A stretch of DNA of 64,000 bases from Pseudomonas sp. ACN8 (GCF_002303925.1 NZ_MRCS01000026.1:25824-89823), one strand, 5' to 3'; counted from the stretch's first letter, positions 16,412 to 25,815 are shown. The notes: generated from the sequence alone by a model not told the origin. Numbers and translations: made by a program.

Positions 16412-17578
16412 ATGGACCTGACCTATACCCCGGCCCAGCAGGCCTTTCGTGCCGAGGCACGGACCTGGCTGGCGGCCAATGTACCGAGTGAACCGCTGCA
16501 ATCGTTCGACACCGAACAGGGCTTTGCCGAGCACCGCGCCTGGGAAGCCAGGCTCAATGAAGGCCGTTGGGGCATGGTCACCTGGCCGACCGAACTTGGC
16601 GGGCGCGGCTGCGACCTGATCGAGTGGCTGATTTTCGAAGAGGAATACTACCGCTCCGGAGCGCCGGCACGGGTCAACCAGAACGGCATCTTCCTGCTCG
16701 GCCCGACCCTGATGGAGTACGGCAGCGCTGAACAAAAGGCACGCTTTCTGCCGCGCATGGCCACCGGCGAAGACATCTGGGCCCAGGCCTGGTCCGAGCC
16801 GGGCGCCGGTTCCGACATGGCGGCGATCCGTTCCAAGGCAGAGCGGGTGGGCGATCACTACGTGATCAACGGCCAGAAGACCTGGTCGACCCGCGCGGTG
16901 TGGGCCGATTGGGCGTTCGGCATTTTCCGGACCGACTCGCAGTCCCAGCGTCACCACGGGCTGACCTTCATCCTGCTGCCGCTGGACACGCCGGGCATTA
17001 CCGTGCGGCCGATTCCGCAGCTCAACGGCTTGCCGGGTTTCGCCGAAATTTTCTTCGACGACGTCAAGGTGCCGGTGGAAAACGCCCTCGGTGGCGAAGG
17101 CATGGGCTGGCACGTGGCGATGTCCACTGCCGGGTTCGAGCGTGGTTTGTTGCTGCGTTCTCCGGCGCGCTTCCAGGAAACCGCCAAGCGCCTGGTGCAG
17201 TTGTACCTGGCCAATCGTGAGCAGGCCGACCGCGACCCGGCCATCGTTGAAGCGGTGATGCGCGCCTGGCTCGATGCCGAGGCCTACACCCTGAGCACCT
17301 ACATGACCGCTTCGCAACTGGTGCAGGGCGGCAAGATCGGGCCGGAGTCGTCGACCAACAAGATCTTCTGGTCCGAACTCGACCAGCGCATGCACGACAC
17401 CGCCATGAGCATTCTTGGCCTGCGCGGCGAACTGCTGCCGCAAGCCCCGGCCGCCGGTGACGTCGGCCATTGGCTGGAAGGTTTCCTGTTTGCCCAGGCC
17501 GGGCCGATCTACGCCGGCACCAACGAGATCCAGCGCAACATCATTGCCGAACGCATGCTCGGCATGCCGCGTGCCTGA
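16412..17578 (+). CDS. ipdE1: Acyl-CoA dehydrogenase (FadE30/IpdE1-like)
   Basis: This 388-residue acyl-CoA dehydrogenase has an N-terminal helical domain, the FAD/substrate segment AQAWSEPGAGSDMAA near 135, and a C-terminal GPIYAGTNEIQRNIIAERMLG. It is paired with a shorter, diverged ACAD gene 10 bp downstream. This is the arrangement of heteromeric alpha2beta2 steroid ACADs such as IpdE1-IpdE2. ATG 16412 is chosen over the upstream in-frame start inside echA20. It would introduce the double bond in the first beta-oxidation round of HIP-CoA derivatives. Confidence 0.72.
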   Translation: MDLTYTPAQQAFRAEARTWLAANVPSEPLQSFDTEQGFAEHRAWEARLNEGRWGMVTWPTELGGRGCDLIEWLIFEEEYYRSGAPARVNQNGIFLLGPTLMEYGSAEQKARFLPRMATGEDIWAQAWSEPGAGSDMAAIRSKAERVGDHYVINGQKTWSTRAVWADWAFGIFRTDSQSQRHHGLTFILLPLDTPGITVRPIPQLNGLPGFAEIFFDDVKVPVENALGGEGMGWHVAMSTAGFERGLLLRSPARFQETAKRLVQLYLANREQADRDPAIVEAVMRAWLDAEAYTLSTYMTASQLVQGGKIGPESSTNKIFWSELDQRMHDTAMSILGLRGELLPQAPAAGDVGHWLEGFLFAQAGPIYAGTNEIQRNIIAERMLGMPRA

Positions 17579-17588
17579 GGAATAGACC

Positions 17589-18644
17589 ATGGACTTTAGT
17601 TTCAGCCGCGACCAACTGCTGTTTCAGGACAACGTCCGCAGCTTTCTGATCAACGAAGTCACCCCGGAACGCATCCGCGAACTGTGGCAGAGCGACAGCG
17701 GGCGCAGTGATCAGCTCTGGGCGCAATTGGTGGAACTGGGCCTGACCGCCCTGACCGTGCCCGAGGCGCAGGACGGCATGGGCATGAATGAGCTGGACGT
17801 CGTGCTGATCGCCCAGGAATGCGGTTACGCCGGGCTGCCCGAACCGCTGGTGGACACCATGCTGATCGGCGTACCGATGCTCGCCGCTCTCGATGAGCAA
17901 CACGCGCCACTCAAACAAAAATGGCTGTCGCGAGTGGCCGAGGGCCGTGCGCGTCTCGCGGTTGCCGAGCCGGGTAATCCGCTGGTCAGCGATGCCCATG
18001 TCGCCGATCTGCTGTTGCTGGCCCATGGCGATGAGGTGCATGCGCTGGAGCGTGATGCCGTGCGCCTGACCCGCAACGAGTCGGTCGATCCGAGCCGTCA
18101 ATTGTTCCAGGTCGAGTGGACGCCAACTCCCGCCACTTGCGTTGCCTGCGGTGAGCAGGGCCGACGCTTGTGGACGGCCACGTTCAACCGTGGCGCCCTC
18201 GCCAGTGCCGCGCAATTGCTCGGGCTGGCCAAACGCATGGTTGACCTGGCGGTGGACTACACCTTCGAGCGCAAACAGTTCGGTAAACCGGTGGGCTCGT
18301 TCCAGGCGGTCAAGCACTTGATGGCCAACGTCGCGGTGCAGATCGAGTTCGCCAAAGGCCCGTTGTACCGCGCCGCGTATGCGTTGGCCGAGCAACAACC
18401 GGGACAGGACGTGCAGGTGTCCCACGCCAAGCTGGCAACGGCGGAAGCGGCGATGCTCGCGGCGAAGAACAGCATCCAGGCCCATGGCGCCATGGGGTAC
18501 ACCTGGGAAGTCGACCTGCACCTGTTCATGAAGCGCGCCTGGGCGCTGGACAAGGTCTGGGGTGATCGCGGGTACCACAAAGGGCGAATTCGCGCGGCGC
18601 TGTTTGACGGCAAGCTCGCGCTGGGAGCGGGTAGTACGTTCTAA
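17589..18644 (+). CDS. ipdE2: Acyl-CoA dehydrogenase partner subunit (IpdE2-like)
   Basis: This 351-residue ACAD-fold protein lacks much of the canonical FAD-binding signature in its middle domain but keeps TFERKQFGKPVGSFQAVKH near 222. A C-terminal GAMGYTWEVDLHLFMKRAW follows. Such diverged partners form heterotetramers with a full-length FadE in steroid catabolism. The spacing (10 bp) supports stoichiometric expression with the preceding gene. Confidence 0.7.
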   Translation: MDFSFSRDQLLFQDNVRSFLINEVTPERIRELWQSDSGRSDQLWAQLVELGLTALTVPEAQDGMGMNELDVVLIAQECGYAGLPEPLVDTMLIGVPMLAALDEQHAPLKQKWLSRVAEGRARLAVAEPGNPLVSDAHVADLLLLAHGDEVHALERDAVRLTRNESVDPSRQLFQVEWTPTPATCVACGEQGRRLWTATFNRGALASAAQLLGLAKRMVDLAVDYTFERKQFGKPVGSFQAVKHLMANVAVQIEFAKGPLYRAAYALAEQQPGQDVQVSHAKLATAEAAMLAAKNSIQAHGAMGYTWEVDLHLFMKRAWALDKVWGDRGYHKGRIRAALFDGKLALGAGSTF

Positions 18645-18670
18645 CCAGTCATTAAGGGTGACTACATCCC

Positions 18671-18761
18671 TGTGGGAGCGAGCCTGCTCGCGAAGAGGCC
18701 GGCACATTCACTATTCATGTTGCCTGATACACCGCCTTCGCGAGCAGGCTCGCTCCCACAG
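18671..18761. repeat. REP pair, spacer family 1
   Basis: Inverted REP halves enclose CATTCACTATTCATGTTGCCTGATACACC. The pair fills most of the 168-bp gap between the ACAD gene and the thiolase; no separate promoter is obvious. Confidence 0.85.
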
Positions 18762-18812
18762 GATTTTCGGCACTTTCAATACCAGATTTCAATTTCTTCA
18801 CCGAGGTAGACC

Positions 18813-19961
18813 ATGCCTGAAGCTTATATCGTCGACGCCCTGCGTACGCCCACCGGGCGGCGCAAGGGTGGTCTGAGCCAGATCCACGCCGCCGACCTGG
18901 GCGCCCATGTGTTGCGCGCGCTGGTCGAGCGCAACGCCATTCCCGACGAGGATTACGACGACGTGATCTTCGGCTGTGTCGATACCATCGGCCCGCTGGC
19001 CGGTGACATCGCCCGCACCAGTTGGCTGGCGGCCGGCCTGTCGCAATCGGTGCCTGGCACCACCATCGATCGCCAGTGCGGTTCGTCCCAGCAAGCGGTG
19101 CACTTCGCCGCCCAGGCGGTGATGAGCGGCACTCAGGACGTGGTCGTCGCCGGTGGTGTACAGACCATGACCCAGATCCCGATTTCCTCGGCAATGATCG
19201 CTGCCGAGCCTCTGGGCTTCACCGATCCGTTCAGCGGTTCCGAAGGCTGGGTGCGGCGCTACGGCGCGCAACCCCCGACGCAGTTCCGTTCGGCGCAGAT
19301 GATCGCGGAAAAATGGGACCTGTCCCGGGCCCAGCTTGAAGCCTATTCGCTGGAGTCCCATCGACGTGCCTTGCAGGCCATCGAGCAAGGCCGCTTCAAC
19401 CGCGAGATCGTGCCACTGGCCGGCGTGATGCATGACGAAACGCCGCGCCAGACCAGCCTGGAAAAAATGGCTGAGCTGGAATTCCTGTTCGGCTGCGACC
19501 GGGTGACCGCTGCGGTGTCGAGCCAGACCTGCGATGCGGCCAGCGCGATGCTGATCGTCTCGGAGGCGGCGCTCAAGCGTTACGGCCTGACGCCACGGGC
19601 ACGCATTCATCACCTGAGCGTGCGCGCCGAAGACCCGATCTGGATGCTCACCGCGCCGATCCCGGCTACCGCTTACGCACTCAAGCGCGCCGGCATGAAG
19701 CTCGAAGACATCGACCGGGTGGAGATCAATGAAGCCTTCGCCTCGGTGGCCATGGCCTGGCTCAAAGAGACTGGTTATCCCCATGAACAAACCAACGTCA
19801 ACGGCGGCGCGATTGCCCTTGGTCACCCATTAGGCGCCACCGGCACCCGCTTGATGTGCACCTTGCTGCATGAACTGGAACGCAGCGGCGGTCGCTTCGG
19901 TATGCAGACCATGTGCGAAGGCGGCGGGCAGGCCAACGTGACCATCATCGAACGCTTGTAA
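18813..19961 (+). CDS. fadA6: FadA6-like acetyl-CoA acetyltransferase (thiolase)
   Basis: This 382-residue thiolase has the acyl-accepting Cys in DRQCGSSQQAV near residue 90 and the His of NGGAIALGHPLGATG near 338. The second Cys is in TMCEGGGQAN near 368. It would carry out thiolysis in the last steps of HIP degradation, as proposed for FadA6. ATG 18813 follows CCGAGGTAG. It is separated from the ACAD pair by a REP pair but points the same way. Confidence 0.75.
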   Translation: MPEAYIVDALRTPTGRRKGGLSQIHAADLGAHVLRALVERNAIPDEDYDDVIFGCVDTIGPLAGDIARTSWLAAGLSQSVPGTTIDRQCGSSQQAVHFAAQAVMSGTQDVVVAGGVQTMTQIPISSAMIAAEPLGFTDPFSGSEGWVRRYGAQPPTQFRSAQMIAEKWDLSRAQLEAYSLESHRRALQAIEQGRFNREIVPLAGVMHDETPRQTSLEKMAELEFLFGCDRVTAAVSSQTCDAASAMLIVSEAALKRYGLTPRARIHHLSVRAEDPIWMLTAPIPATAYALKRAGMKLEDIDRVEINEAFASVAMAWLKETGYPHEQTNVNGGAIALGHPLGATGTRLMCTLLHELERSGGRFGMQTMCEGGGQANVTIIERL

Positions 19962-19980
19962 CCCAGGATGCACACCGAGC

Positions 19981-20083
19981 CTGTGGGCGCGAGCCTGCTG
20001 GCGATGGACTCAAGAACGACGCGGTTATCCAGATACCCCCGCGTATTCGTTAACGACCATCGCGAGCAGGCTCGCTCCTACAG
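19981..20083. repeat. REP pair with mismatched halves
   Basis: The left half is the GCGAGCCTGCTGGCGATGG form while the right half is the CATCGCGAGCAGGCTCGC form. The two REP subtypes are thus mixed within one element. The spacer belongs to family 2. Confidence 0.75.
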
Positions 20084-20124
20084 GGGATTGTGTCGACCCG
20101 TGATGAATTTGAAGGATGTAGAAC

Positions 20125-21000
20125 ATGAAAACCTGTGAAAACCGCGTGGTGATCATCACCGGTGCCGGCGGTGGTCTGGGCCGCGCCTACGCGCTGGCTT
20201 TCGCCGCCGAAGGCGCGAAAGTGGTGGTCAACGACATCAACCGCGAAGCGGCGCTGGCCGTGGTCGGTGAAATCCTCGGCCAGGGCGGCAGTGCCGTGGC
20301 CAACAGCGACGACATCACCCGCTATGACTCGGCGGGGCTGATCGTGCGCCAGGCCATCGAAACCTTCGGCGACCTGAACGTGGTGGTCAACAATGCCGGC
20401 ATCTGCCGCGACCGCATGTTCGCCAGCCTCAGCGAAGCCGACTGGGATGCCGTGGTGGCCGTGCACCTCAAGGGCCACTTCTGCATTTCCAGCCACGCCG
20501 TGAAGTACTGGCGCGAGCAGGCCAAGGGCGGCGCCAAGGTCGATGCGCGGATCATCAACACCAGTTCCGGCGCCGGGTTGCAGGGTTCCATTGGTCAGTC
20601 CAACTACGCGGCGGCCAAGGGCGGTATTGCCTCGCTGACGTTGGTGCAGGCGGCTGAACTGCGCCGTTACGGGATCACCGCCAACGCCCTGGCACCGGCC
20701 GCGCGCACCGGGATGACCGAGCAAGTGTTCGCCGACACCATGAAAAAGCCTGAAGAGGGCTTCGATTACTTCGCCCCGGAAAACGTCGCGCCGCTGGTGG
20801 TGTGGTTGGGCTCCGAGGCTTCCGCCGAGGTGACCGGGCAGATGTTCGAAGTCGAGGGCGGCAAGTTGTCCATTGCCGACGGCTGGCGTCGTGGCCCGCA
20901 ACTGGATCGCCAGGGCCGTTGGGCGGTCGGCGAGATGGGTGAGGCGATTGCGCAACTGATGACTCAGGCCGTTCCGGCGGCGAAGGTTTACGGCAGCTAA
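20125..21000 (+). CDS. SDR-family oxidoreductase (multifunctional-enzyme/HSD17B4-like)
   Basis: This 291-residue SDR has TGAGGGLGRAYA near residue 12, NNAGICRD near 91, an STSS-type catalytic Ser near 150 and YAAAK near 163. The TGAGGGLGR motif is that of the 3-hydroxyacyl-CoA dehydrogenase domain of peroxisomal multifunctional enzymes. A C-terminal extension of about 40 residues follows the SDR core. It probably oxidises a hydroxyacyl-CoA in this pathway; IpdF function is possible but not provable here. ATG 20125 follows TTGAAGGATG. Confidence 0.72.
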   Translation: MKTCENRVVIITGAGGGLGRAYALAFAAEGAKVVVNDINREAALAVVGEILGQGGSAVANSDDITRYDSAGLIVRQAIETFGDLNVVVNNAGICRDRMFASLSEADWDAVVAVHLKGHFCISSHAVKYWREQAKGGAKVDARIINTSSGAGLQGSIGQSNYAAAKGGIASLTLVQAAELRRYGITANALAPAARTGMTEQVFADTMKKPEEGFDYFAPENVAPLVVWLGSEASAEVTGQMFEVEGGKLSIADGWRRGPQLDRQGRWAVGEMGEAIAQLMTQAVPAAKVYGS

Positions 21001-21063
21001 AAAAGTCCGGTCCGGGGAGGGGCGTGCATGGCTATAATCGGCCCACGCTCCAAAACCGACCAC

Positions 21064-21165
21064 CTGTGGGAGCGAGCCTGCTCGCGATGGACGTTAACGA
21101 TAACGCGTTGATTCTGGATAAACGCGTTGCGCTTGAGTCCATCGCGAGCAAGCTCGCTCCTACAG
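21064..21165. repeat. REP pair, spacer family 2
   Basis: Inverted REP halves lie between the last cluster gene and the DUF1993 gene. The spacer contains GATAACGCGTTGATT...AACGCGTTGCGC. Confidence 0.85.
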
Positions 21166-21205
21166 GTGGCCGACGTTTCCCTCCAGTCACCACACGAGAC
21201 CTGTC

Positions 21206-21715
21206 ATGACCATTTCCCTGTACGACGCTTCCATCCCTGTTTTCCAGCAAATGCTCAACGCCCTGAGCGATGTACTGAAGAAGGCCGAAGCCCACGCCAC
21301 CGAAAAAAACATCGACCCTAACGCCTTCCTGCAAGCGCGCCTGTTCCCGGACATGTTCCCGCTGGTGCGTCAGGTGCAGATCGCCGTTGATTTCGCCAAA
21401 GGCATTTCTTCGCGTCTGGCCGAAGTCGAACTGCCGAAGTACGACGACACTGAAACCACCTTCGCCGAGCTGCAAGCACTGATCGCCAAGGTTCTGGCCT
21501 ACATCGGCGAGTTCACGCCAGAGCAGATCAACGGCAAGGAAGGCATCGAGATCGTCACCCGTCCGGGCACGCCTAAAGAGAAGCGCTTCAGCGGCCAGTC
21601 CTACCTGCTGACCTACGGCCTGCCGCAGTTCTTCTTCCACGTCACCACCACTTACGCACTGCTGCGCCACAACGGCGTGGAAGTGGGCAAGCGCGACTAC
21701 ATGGGCGCGTTCTAA
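21206..21715 (+). CDS. DUF1993 family protein
   Basis: This 169-residue soluble protein starts MTISLYDASIPVFQQMLNALS, with LFPDMFPLVRQVQIAVDFAKG near residue 51 and GLPQFFFHVTTTYALLRHNGVEVGK near the end. This pattern is that of DUF1993, a DinB-like four-helix family without an established function. It is a single gene between two REP pairs and does not look like part of the steroid cluster. Confidence 0.8.
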   Translation: MTISLYDASIPVFQQMLNALSDVLKKAEAHATEKNIDPNAFLQARLFPDMFPLVRQVQIAVDFAKGISSRLAEVELPKYDDTETTFAELQALIAKVLAYIGEFTPEQINGKEGIEIVTRPGTPKEKRFSGQSYLLTYGLPQFFFHVTTTYALLRHNGVEVGKRDYMGAF

Positions 21716-21729
21716 ACCGGCCAGGTACT

Positions 21730-21830
21730 TGTAGGAGCGAGCTTGCTCGCGATGAGCCAGAGAACGCCGCGGGGTGTCAGGCTGCCAGCGTTATCGTTAA
21801 CGTCCATCGCGAGCAAGCTCGCTCCTACAG
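21730..21830. repeat. REP pair, spacer family 2
   Basis: Its spacer is nearly identical to that at 10064-10164. It lies between the convergent DUF1993 and sstT genes and can act as a bidirectional 3' hairpin. Confidence 0.85.
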
Positions 21831-21840
21831 CGGGTGAGTG

Positions 21841-23073
21841 TCAGGCCAGACGTTCGGCTTTCTGCTCTTCACCCAGGCAGGCCGCCGCGGTGAACAGCAC
21901 GTCGGTGGAGGAGTTCAGCGCGGTTTCCGCCGAGTCCTGCAACACGCCGATGATGAAACCGACCGCCACCACCTGCATGGCGATTTCGCTCGGGATGCCG
22001 AACAGGCTGCACGCCAGCGGAATCAGCAACAGCGAACCACCGGCCACACCCGAGGCGCCGCAAGCGCAGATCGCCGCGACAACGCTCAACAGGATCGCGG
22101 TGGGGATGTCCACGGCGATACCGAGGGTGTGCACCGCCGCCAGGGTCAGCACGGTGATGGTGATTGCCGCGCCGGCCATGTTGATGGTCGCACCCAGCGG
22201 GATCGATACCGAGTAGGTGTCTTCGTGCAGGCCCAGTCGCTTGCTCAACTCCAGGTTGACCGGAATGTTCGCTGCCGAGCTGCGGGTGAAGAACGCCGTG
22301 ATGCCACTTTCGCGCAGGCAGGTGAGCACCAGCGGGTATGGGTTGCGGCGCAGCTTCCAGAACACGATGAGCGGGTTCATCACCAGTGCCACGAACAGCA
22401 TGCAGCCCAGCAGCACGGCCAGCAGGTGCGCGTAACCGATCAAGGCGCCGAAACCGGAAGTGGCCAGGGTCGAGGCCACCAGGCCGAAGATGCCTAGCGG
22501 TGCGAAGCGAATCACCACTCGCACGATCACAGTCACACCGTTGGACAGGTCGCCCAGTACTTCACGGGTGGTGTTGCCAGCATGGCGAATGGCAATGCCC
22601 ATACCGATGGCCCAGGCCAGGATGCCGATGAAGTTGGCGTTCATCAAGGCACTGACCGGGTTGTCGACCACACTCAGCAACAGGCTTTGCAACACTTCGC
22701 CAATCCCGCCTGGCGCTGTGACCGCAACGTCCTGGGTCGACAGCACCAGGTTCGACGGGAACGTCATGCTGGCAACCACCGCGACCACGGCCGCGGCGAA
22801 AGTACCCAGCAGATACAGGAACAGAATCGGCCGGATATGGGTTTCCTGACCGTGCTTATGGTTGGCAATCGACGCCATGACCAGCACGAACACCAGAATC
22901 GGCGCGACGGCTTTGAGTGCCGAGACAAACACTTTGCCGATGAACGCCGTGGACTTCGCCATGTCGGGGGCAATCAGCGCCAGGGCAATACCGGCGATCA
23001 GGCCGATCACGATCTGTGTGACCAGGCTCAAGCGTTTAAGGCGGTGCAATAGAGAAGGGGATGAAGCAGTCAT
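21841..23073 (-). CDS. sstT: Serine/threonine:Na+ symporter SstT
   Basis: This 410-residue inner-membrane transporter of the dicarboxylate/amino acid:cation symporter family closely follows E. coli SstT. Shared segments are AVAPILVFVLVMASIANHKHGQ, the serine-rich TRSSAANIPVN loop near 268, and SIPLGATINMAGAAITITVLTLAAVHTLGI near 288. It imports serine and threonine with sodium. ATG 23073 is used. It is transcribed away from the MFS gene; the 317-bp gap between them shows no feature I can name. Confidence 0.92.
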   Translation of the reverse strand: MTASSPSLLHRLKRLSLVTQIVIGLIAGIALALIAPDMAKSTAFIGKVFVSALKAVAPILVFVLVMASIANHKHGQETHIRPILFLYLLGTFAAAVVAVVASMTFPSNLVLSTQDVAVTAPGGIGEVLQSLLLSVVDNPVSALMNANFIGILAWAIGMGIAIRHAGNTTREVLGDLSNGVTVIVRVVIRFAPLGIFGLVASTLATSGFGALIGYAHLLAVLLGCMLFVALVMNPLIVFWKLRRNPYPLVLTCLRESGITAFFTRSSAANIPVNLELSKRLGLHEDTYSVSIPLGATINMAGAAITITVLTLAAVHTLGIAVDIPTAILLSVVAAICACGASGVAGGSLLLIPLACSLFGIPSEIAMQVVAVGFIIGVLQDSAETALNSSTDVLFTAAACLGEEQKAERLA

Positions 23074-23390
23074 AAAACGGCATCTCTGATTTTTTATAAG
23101 TGCAAGGTTTCACCGCGCATGCAGCCCGCAGGAAACCGAAGAGGATCGTGACATCGACGCCAAAAATGGCCGACGAACACTGGGTGTACGTTTTACAGGG
23201 CGCGGACTTTATCACAGCGCAGGAACGATCTTTCAGACCTGTGACGAACTGCCACCCTGGCATTCAACGCGAATTGCAGGTTCGTGCAACCGCATCCGAA
23301 AACACTCTGTTAAGATTCGCCATCCTCATTTTCATGTCTGCCAGTGGGCCTTCGGGCTATCGCTGGTGTCGTCGTTTTCTGGAGTTCTGC

Positions 23391-24551
23391 ATGCTGTTGC
23401 CCATTCTTCTGTTGTCTGCCGCCGGTTTCACGGTGCTGACCACGGAATTCGTCATCGTTGGCCTGTTGCCGGCCATCGCCCGGGATCTGGAGGTCAGCAT
23501 CCCGCAGGCCGGCCTGCTGGTGACCCTGTTCGCCTTCACCGTGGCCGCGTTCGGGCCGTTCCTGACGGCGTATTTCGCCCGTTTCGAGCGCCGCAAGCTG
23601 TTCATCTCGGTGCTGATCATGTTTGGCCTGGCCAACACGCTCGCGGCGCTGGCGCCGAATATCTGGGTGATGGCGTTCGCCCGCTTGATCCCGGCGCTGG
23701 GGCTGCCGGTGTTCTGGGCCTTGGCCAGCGAAACGGCGGTGGACATCGTTGGGCCGGATTACGCCGGTCGCGCCATCGCCAAGATCGGCTTCGGCATCGT
23801 CTGCGCCACGGTGTTTGGCATTCCCGTAGGCACGCTGATTTCCGATGCGTTCGGCTGGCGCAGTGCCTTCGCGATTCTGGCGGTCATCGCCTTTGCCAAG
23901 GCGTTGTTGCTGTTTATCTATCTGCCCAGGACCCACCTGCACCAGCATCAGGTGAGCTTTCGCTCGCAGTTCAAGATCCTGCGCAGCCCGCTTATGCTCG
24001 GTCATGTGCTGCTGTCAGTGATTGTGTTCAGCGGCATGTTCACCGCCTACACCTATCTGGCGGACATTCTCGAGCGGCTGGCCGGCTTCAACGGCACCGT
24101 GGTCGGCTGGTGCTTGATGGGCTTTGGCGCGGTGGGGTTGATCGGCAACTCCCTGGGCGGCCGGGCGGTGGATCGTCATCCGCTGATGGCGTCGATGATG
24201 TTCTGTGCATTCATGATTGCCGGCCTGGTGGCGCTGGTGCCGAACATCCATTCGCCCCTCGGTCTGGCGGCGGCGATGGGCATCTGGGGTGTGACCCAGG
24301 CGGCGTTGTTCCTGGTCAGCCATGTGCGCCTGATGAAAGCAGCGCCCGAAGCGCCGGCCTTCGCCGCGTCGCTGAACATTGCCGGGGCCAACCTCGGTAT
24401 TGGCTTGGGCGCGATGATCGGTGGTCGGGTGATCGACAGCGTCGGTCTGCAAGGCCTTGGCTTTGCAGCCGCCGCTTTCATTCTGGCGTCGATCCTGCTG
24501 GCCATCGCCCTGATGACCCTCAAGCCGCGCGAAGAAATCACAGCGCTGTAA
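23391..24551 (+). CDS. MFS transporter (DHA1-type drug/metabolite efflux)
   Basis: This 386-residue, 12-helix major facilitator begins MLLPILLLSAAGFTVLTTEFVIVGLLPAIARDL, characteristic of the DHA1 (AraJ/YdhP-like) group. The cytoplasmic loop ARFERRKLFI lies near residue 62. The open frame continues upstream to 23100, but ATG 23391 with GGAG at good spacing marks the true start. Its 3' end overlaps the convergent NhaR-like gene by 14 bp. Substrate unknown. Confidence 0.8.
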   Translation: MLLPILLLSAAGFTVLTTEFVIVGLLPAIARDLEVSIPQAGLLVTLFAFTVAAFGPFLTAYFARFERRKLFISVLIMFGLANTLAALAPNIWVMAFARLIPALGLPVFWALASETAVDIVGPDYAGRAIAKIGFGIVCATVFGIPVGTLISDAFGWRSAFAILAVIAFAKALLLFIYLPRTHLHQHQVSFRSQFKILRSPLMLGHVLLSVIVFSGMFTAYTYLADILERLAGFNGTVVGWCLMGFGAVGLIGNSLGGRAVDRHPLMASMMFCAFMIAGLVALVPNIHSPLGLAAAMGIWGVTQAALFLVSHVRLMKAAPEAPAFAASLNIAGANLGIGLGAMIGGRVIDSVGLQGLGFAAAAFILASILLAIALMTLKPREEITAL

Positions 24552-25437
24552 ACAGCTCGCGTCGGGCACCTTCGGTAATGGCGACAATGCCGGGGTGCTT
24601 GACCTTGCGTTCCACTGAGATGGCATAGAACGACTCGCTCACCGCGTCGGTCTGGCCAATCACCTCCACGCCATATTGGCGTTGCACTTCATCGGCAATC
24701 ACGCTCGGGCCGATGAAGATCCCGCTGCCGGATTGGCCGAAGGCCTGCATCAGGGCGCTGTCGTCGAACTCTCCGACAATTTTTGGCTGGATCTGCTGCT
24801 CGGCGAACCAGCGTTGCAAACGGCTGCGCACCACGGTTTCCGGGCCGGGAATCAGCAGCGGCGCACCGTGCAGATTGCGCGGAAAGTCGCGACCGTAACG
24901 GGCCGCCAGCTCAGGGGTGGCGAAGAAGCTGATCCCGCACTCACCGAGTTTCTGGCTGTAGCCCTTGATGTCCAGGTGCGACGGCATCGGGCTGTCGGAT
25001 ATCACCAGGTCCAGGCGCTGGATCGCCAGGTCGGCCAACAAACGTTCAAGCTTGTCTTCGCGGCACGTGATGCGCAGCGGTTCGCTCAGTTCCATGGTCG
25101 GTGCGATCAGGCGATAGACAATGGACTTGGGCACTACGTCGGCCACACCGACGCGAAACAGGATCTGCTGTTCATTGGGCTGTGCCCGCAGCATCAGTTC
25201 CAGTTCGCCACCCAGCTGAAACATTTGTTCGGCGTAGGGCAGGGCCTGGCGGCCGGCCTCGGTCAGTTCGAGTTGACGTCCCACGCGCTGAAACAACTCG
25301 ATGCCAAAAGTCTGCTCCAGTAATGAAATCTGCCCGCTGATGGTTTGTGGCGTGAGATTGAGCTGCTCGCAGGCGCGCACGATGCTGCCGGTCTTGGCCA
25401 CCACCCAGAAGTAATGCAATTGCCGATAGTTGAGCAT
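24538..25437 (-). CDS. nhaR: LysR-family regulator, NhaR-like
   Basis: This 299-residue protein begins MLNYRQLHYFWVVAKTGSIVRACEQLNLTPQTIS, the HTH region typical of NhaR. A LysR substrate-binding domain follows. NhaR activates genes for Na+/H+ antiport in E. coli; no nhaA is in this window, so the target here is unknown. ATG 25437 is preferred to 25449. Its 3' end overlaps the MFS gene tail-to-tail, so the two transcripts are mutually antisense over 14 bp. Confidence 0.78.
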   Translation of the reverse strand: MLNYRQLHYFWVVAKTGSIVRACEQLNLTPQTISGQISLLEQTFGIELFQRVGRQLELTEAGRQALPYAEQMFQLGGELELMLRAQPNEQQILFRVGVADVVPKSIVYRLIAPTMELSEPLRITCREDKLERLLADLAIQRLDLVISDSPMPSHLDIKGYSQKLGECGISFFATPELAARYGRDFPRNLHGAPLLIPGPETVVRSRLQRWFAEQQIQPKIVGEFDDSALMQAFGQSGSGIFIGPSVIADEVQRQYGVEVIGQTDAVSESFYAISVERKVKHPGIVAITEGARRELFTAL

Positions 25438-25572
25438 GATCTCTAACACTTCGTAAAAAACGAAGTATAACCGCTGAAAATACGAATTTTCCTGAAGTGT
25501 TTACTTCCCTAGAATGCATCGCTATCAACGGGCCATCGTTTAGGTCCCGTTCGTTCTATCGAGGAAAGCATC

Positions 25573-25815
25573 ATGAAGCTTAAAGCCACGGCACTGCTGA
25601 TCACGTCTTTACTGGTACTGGCCGGTTGCGACCAGGCCGAGAAAAGCGCGCAACAATTGATGGGCAAGGCTGCCGAAAGCGCCAAACAGGCGATTGACGA
25701 TACCCACAAGGCCGCCGAGCAAGCGCTCAGTGACGCCACCAGCGGGTTGATCAGCAAAAAAGAATCATCGGAAAAAGAATCGGAAAAAACCGAATCTTCC
25801 TCCCAGGAAATCTAA
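25573..25815 (+). CDS. Small lipoprotein with Ala/Lys-rich helix
   Basis: This 80-residue protein has a signal sequence and a lipobox LLVLAGC, so Cys18 would be lipidated. The rest is a charged, Ala-rich helix (EKSAQQLMGKAAESAKQAI) ending in a Ser/Glu/Lys tail. It lies 29 bp before the TerC-family gene in the same direction. The function is unknown; the helix resembles small periplasmic stress lipoproteins only in composition. Confidence 0.75.
   Translation: MKLKATALLITSLLVLAGCDQAEKSAQQLMGKAAESAKQAIDDTHKAAEQALSDATSGLISKKESSEKESEKTESSSQEI

Noticed and set aside
23100..23390. 97-residue N-terminal extension of the MFS transporter
   Set aside because: The extension is not hydrophobic or domain-like, while ATG 23391 has a good Shine-Dalgarno and starts at the first membrane helix.
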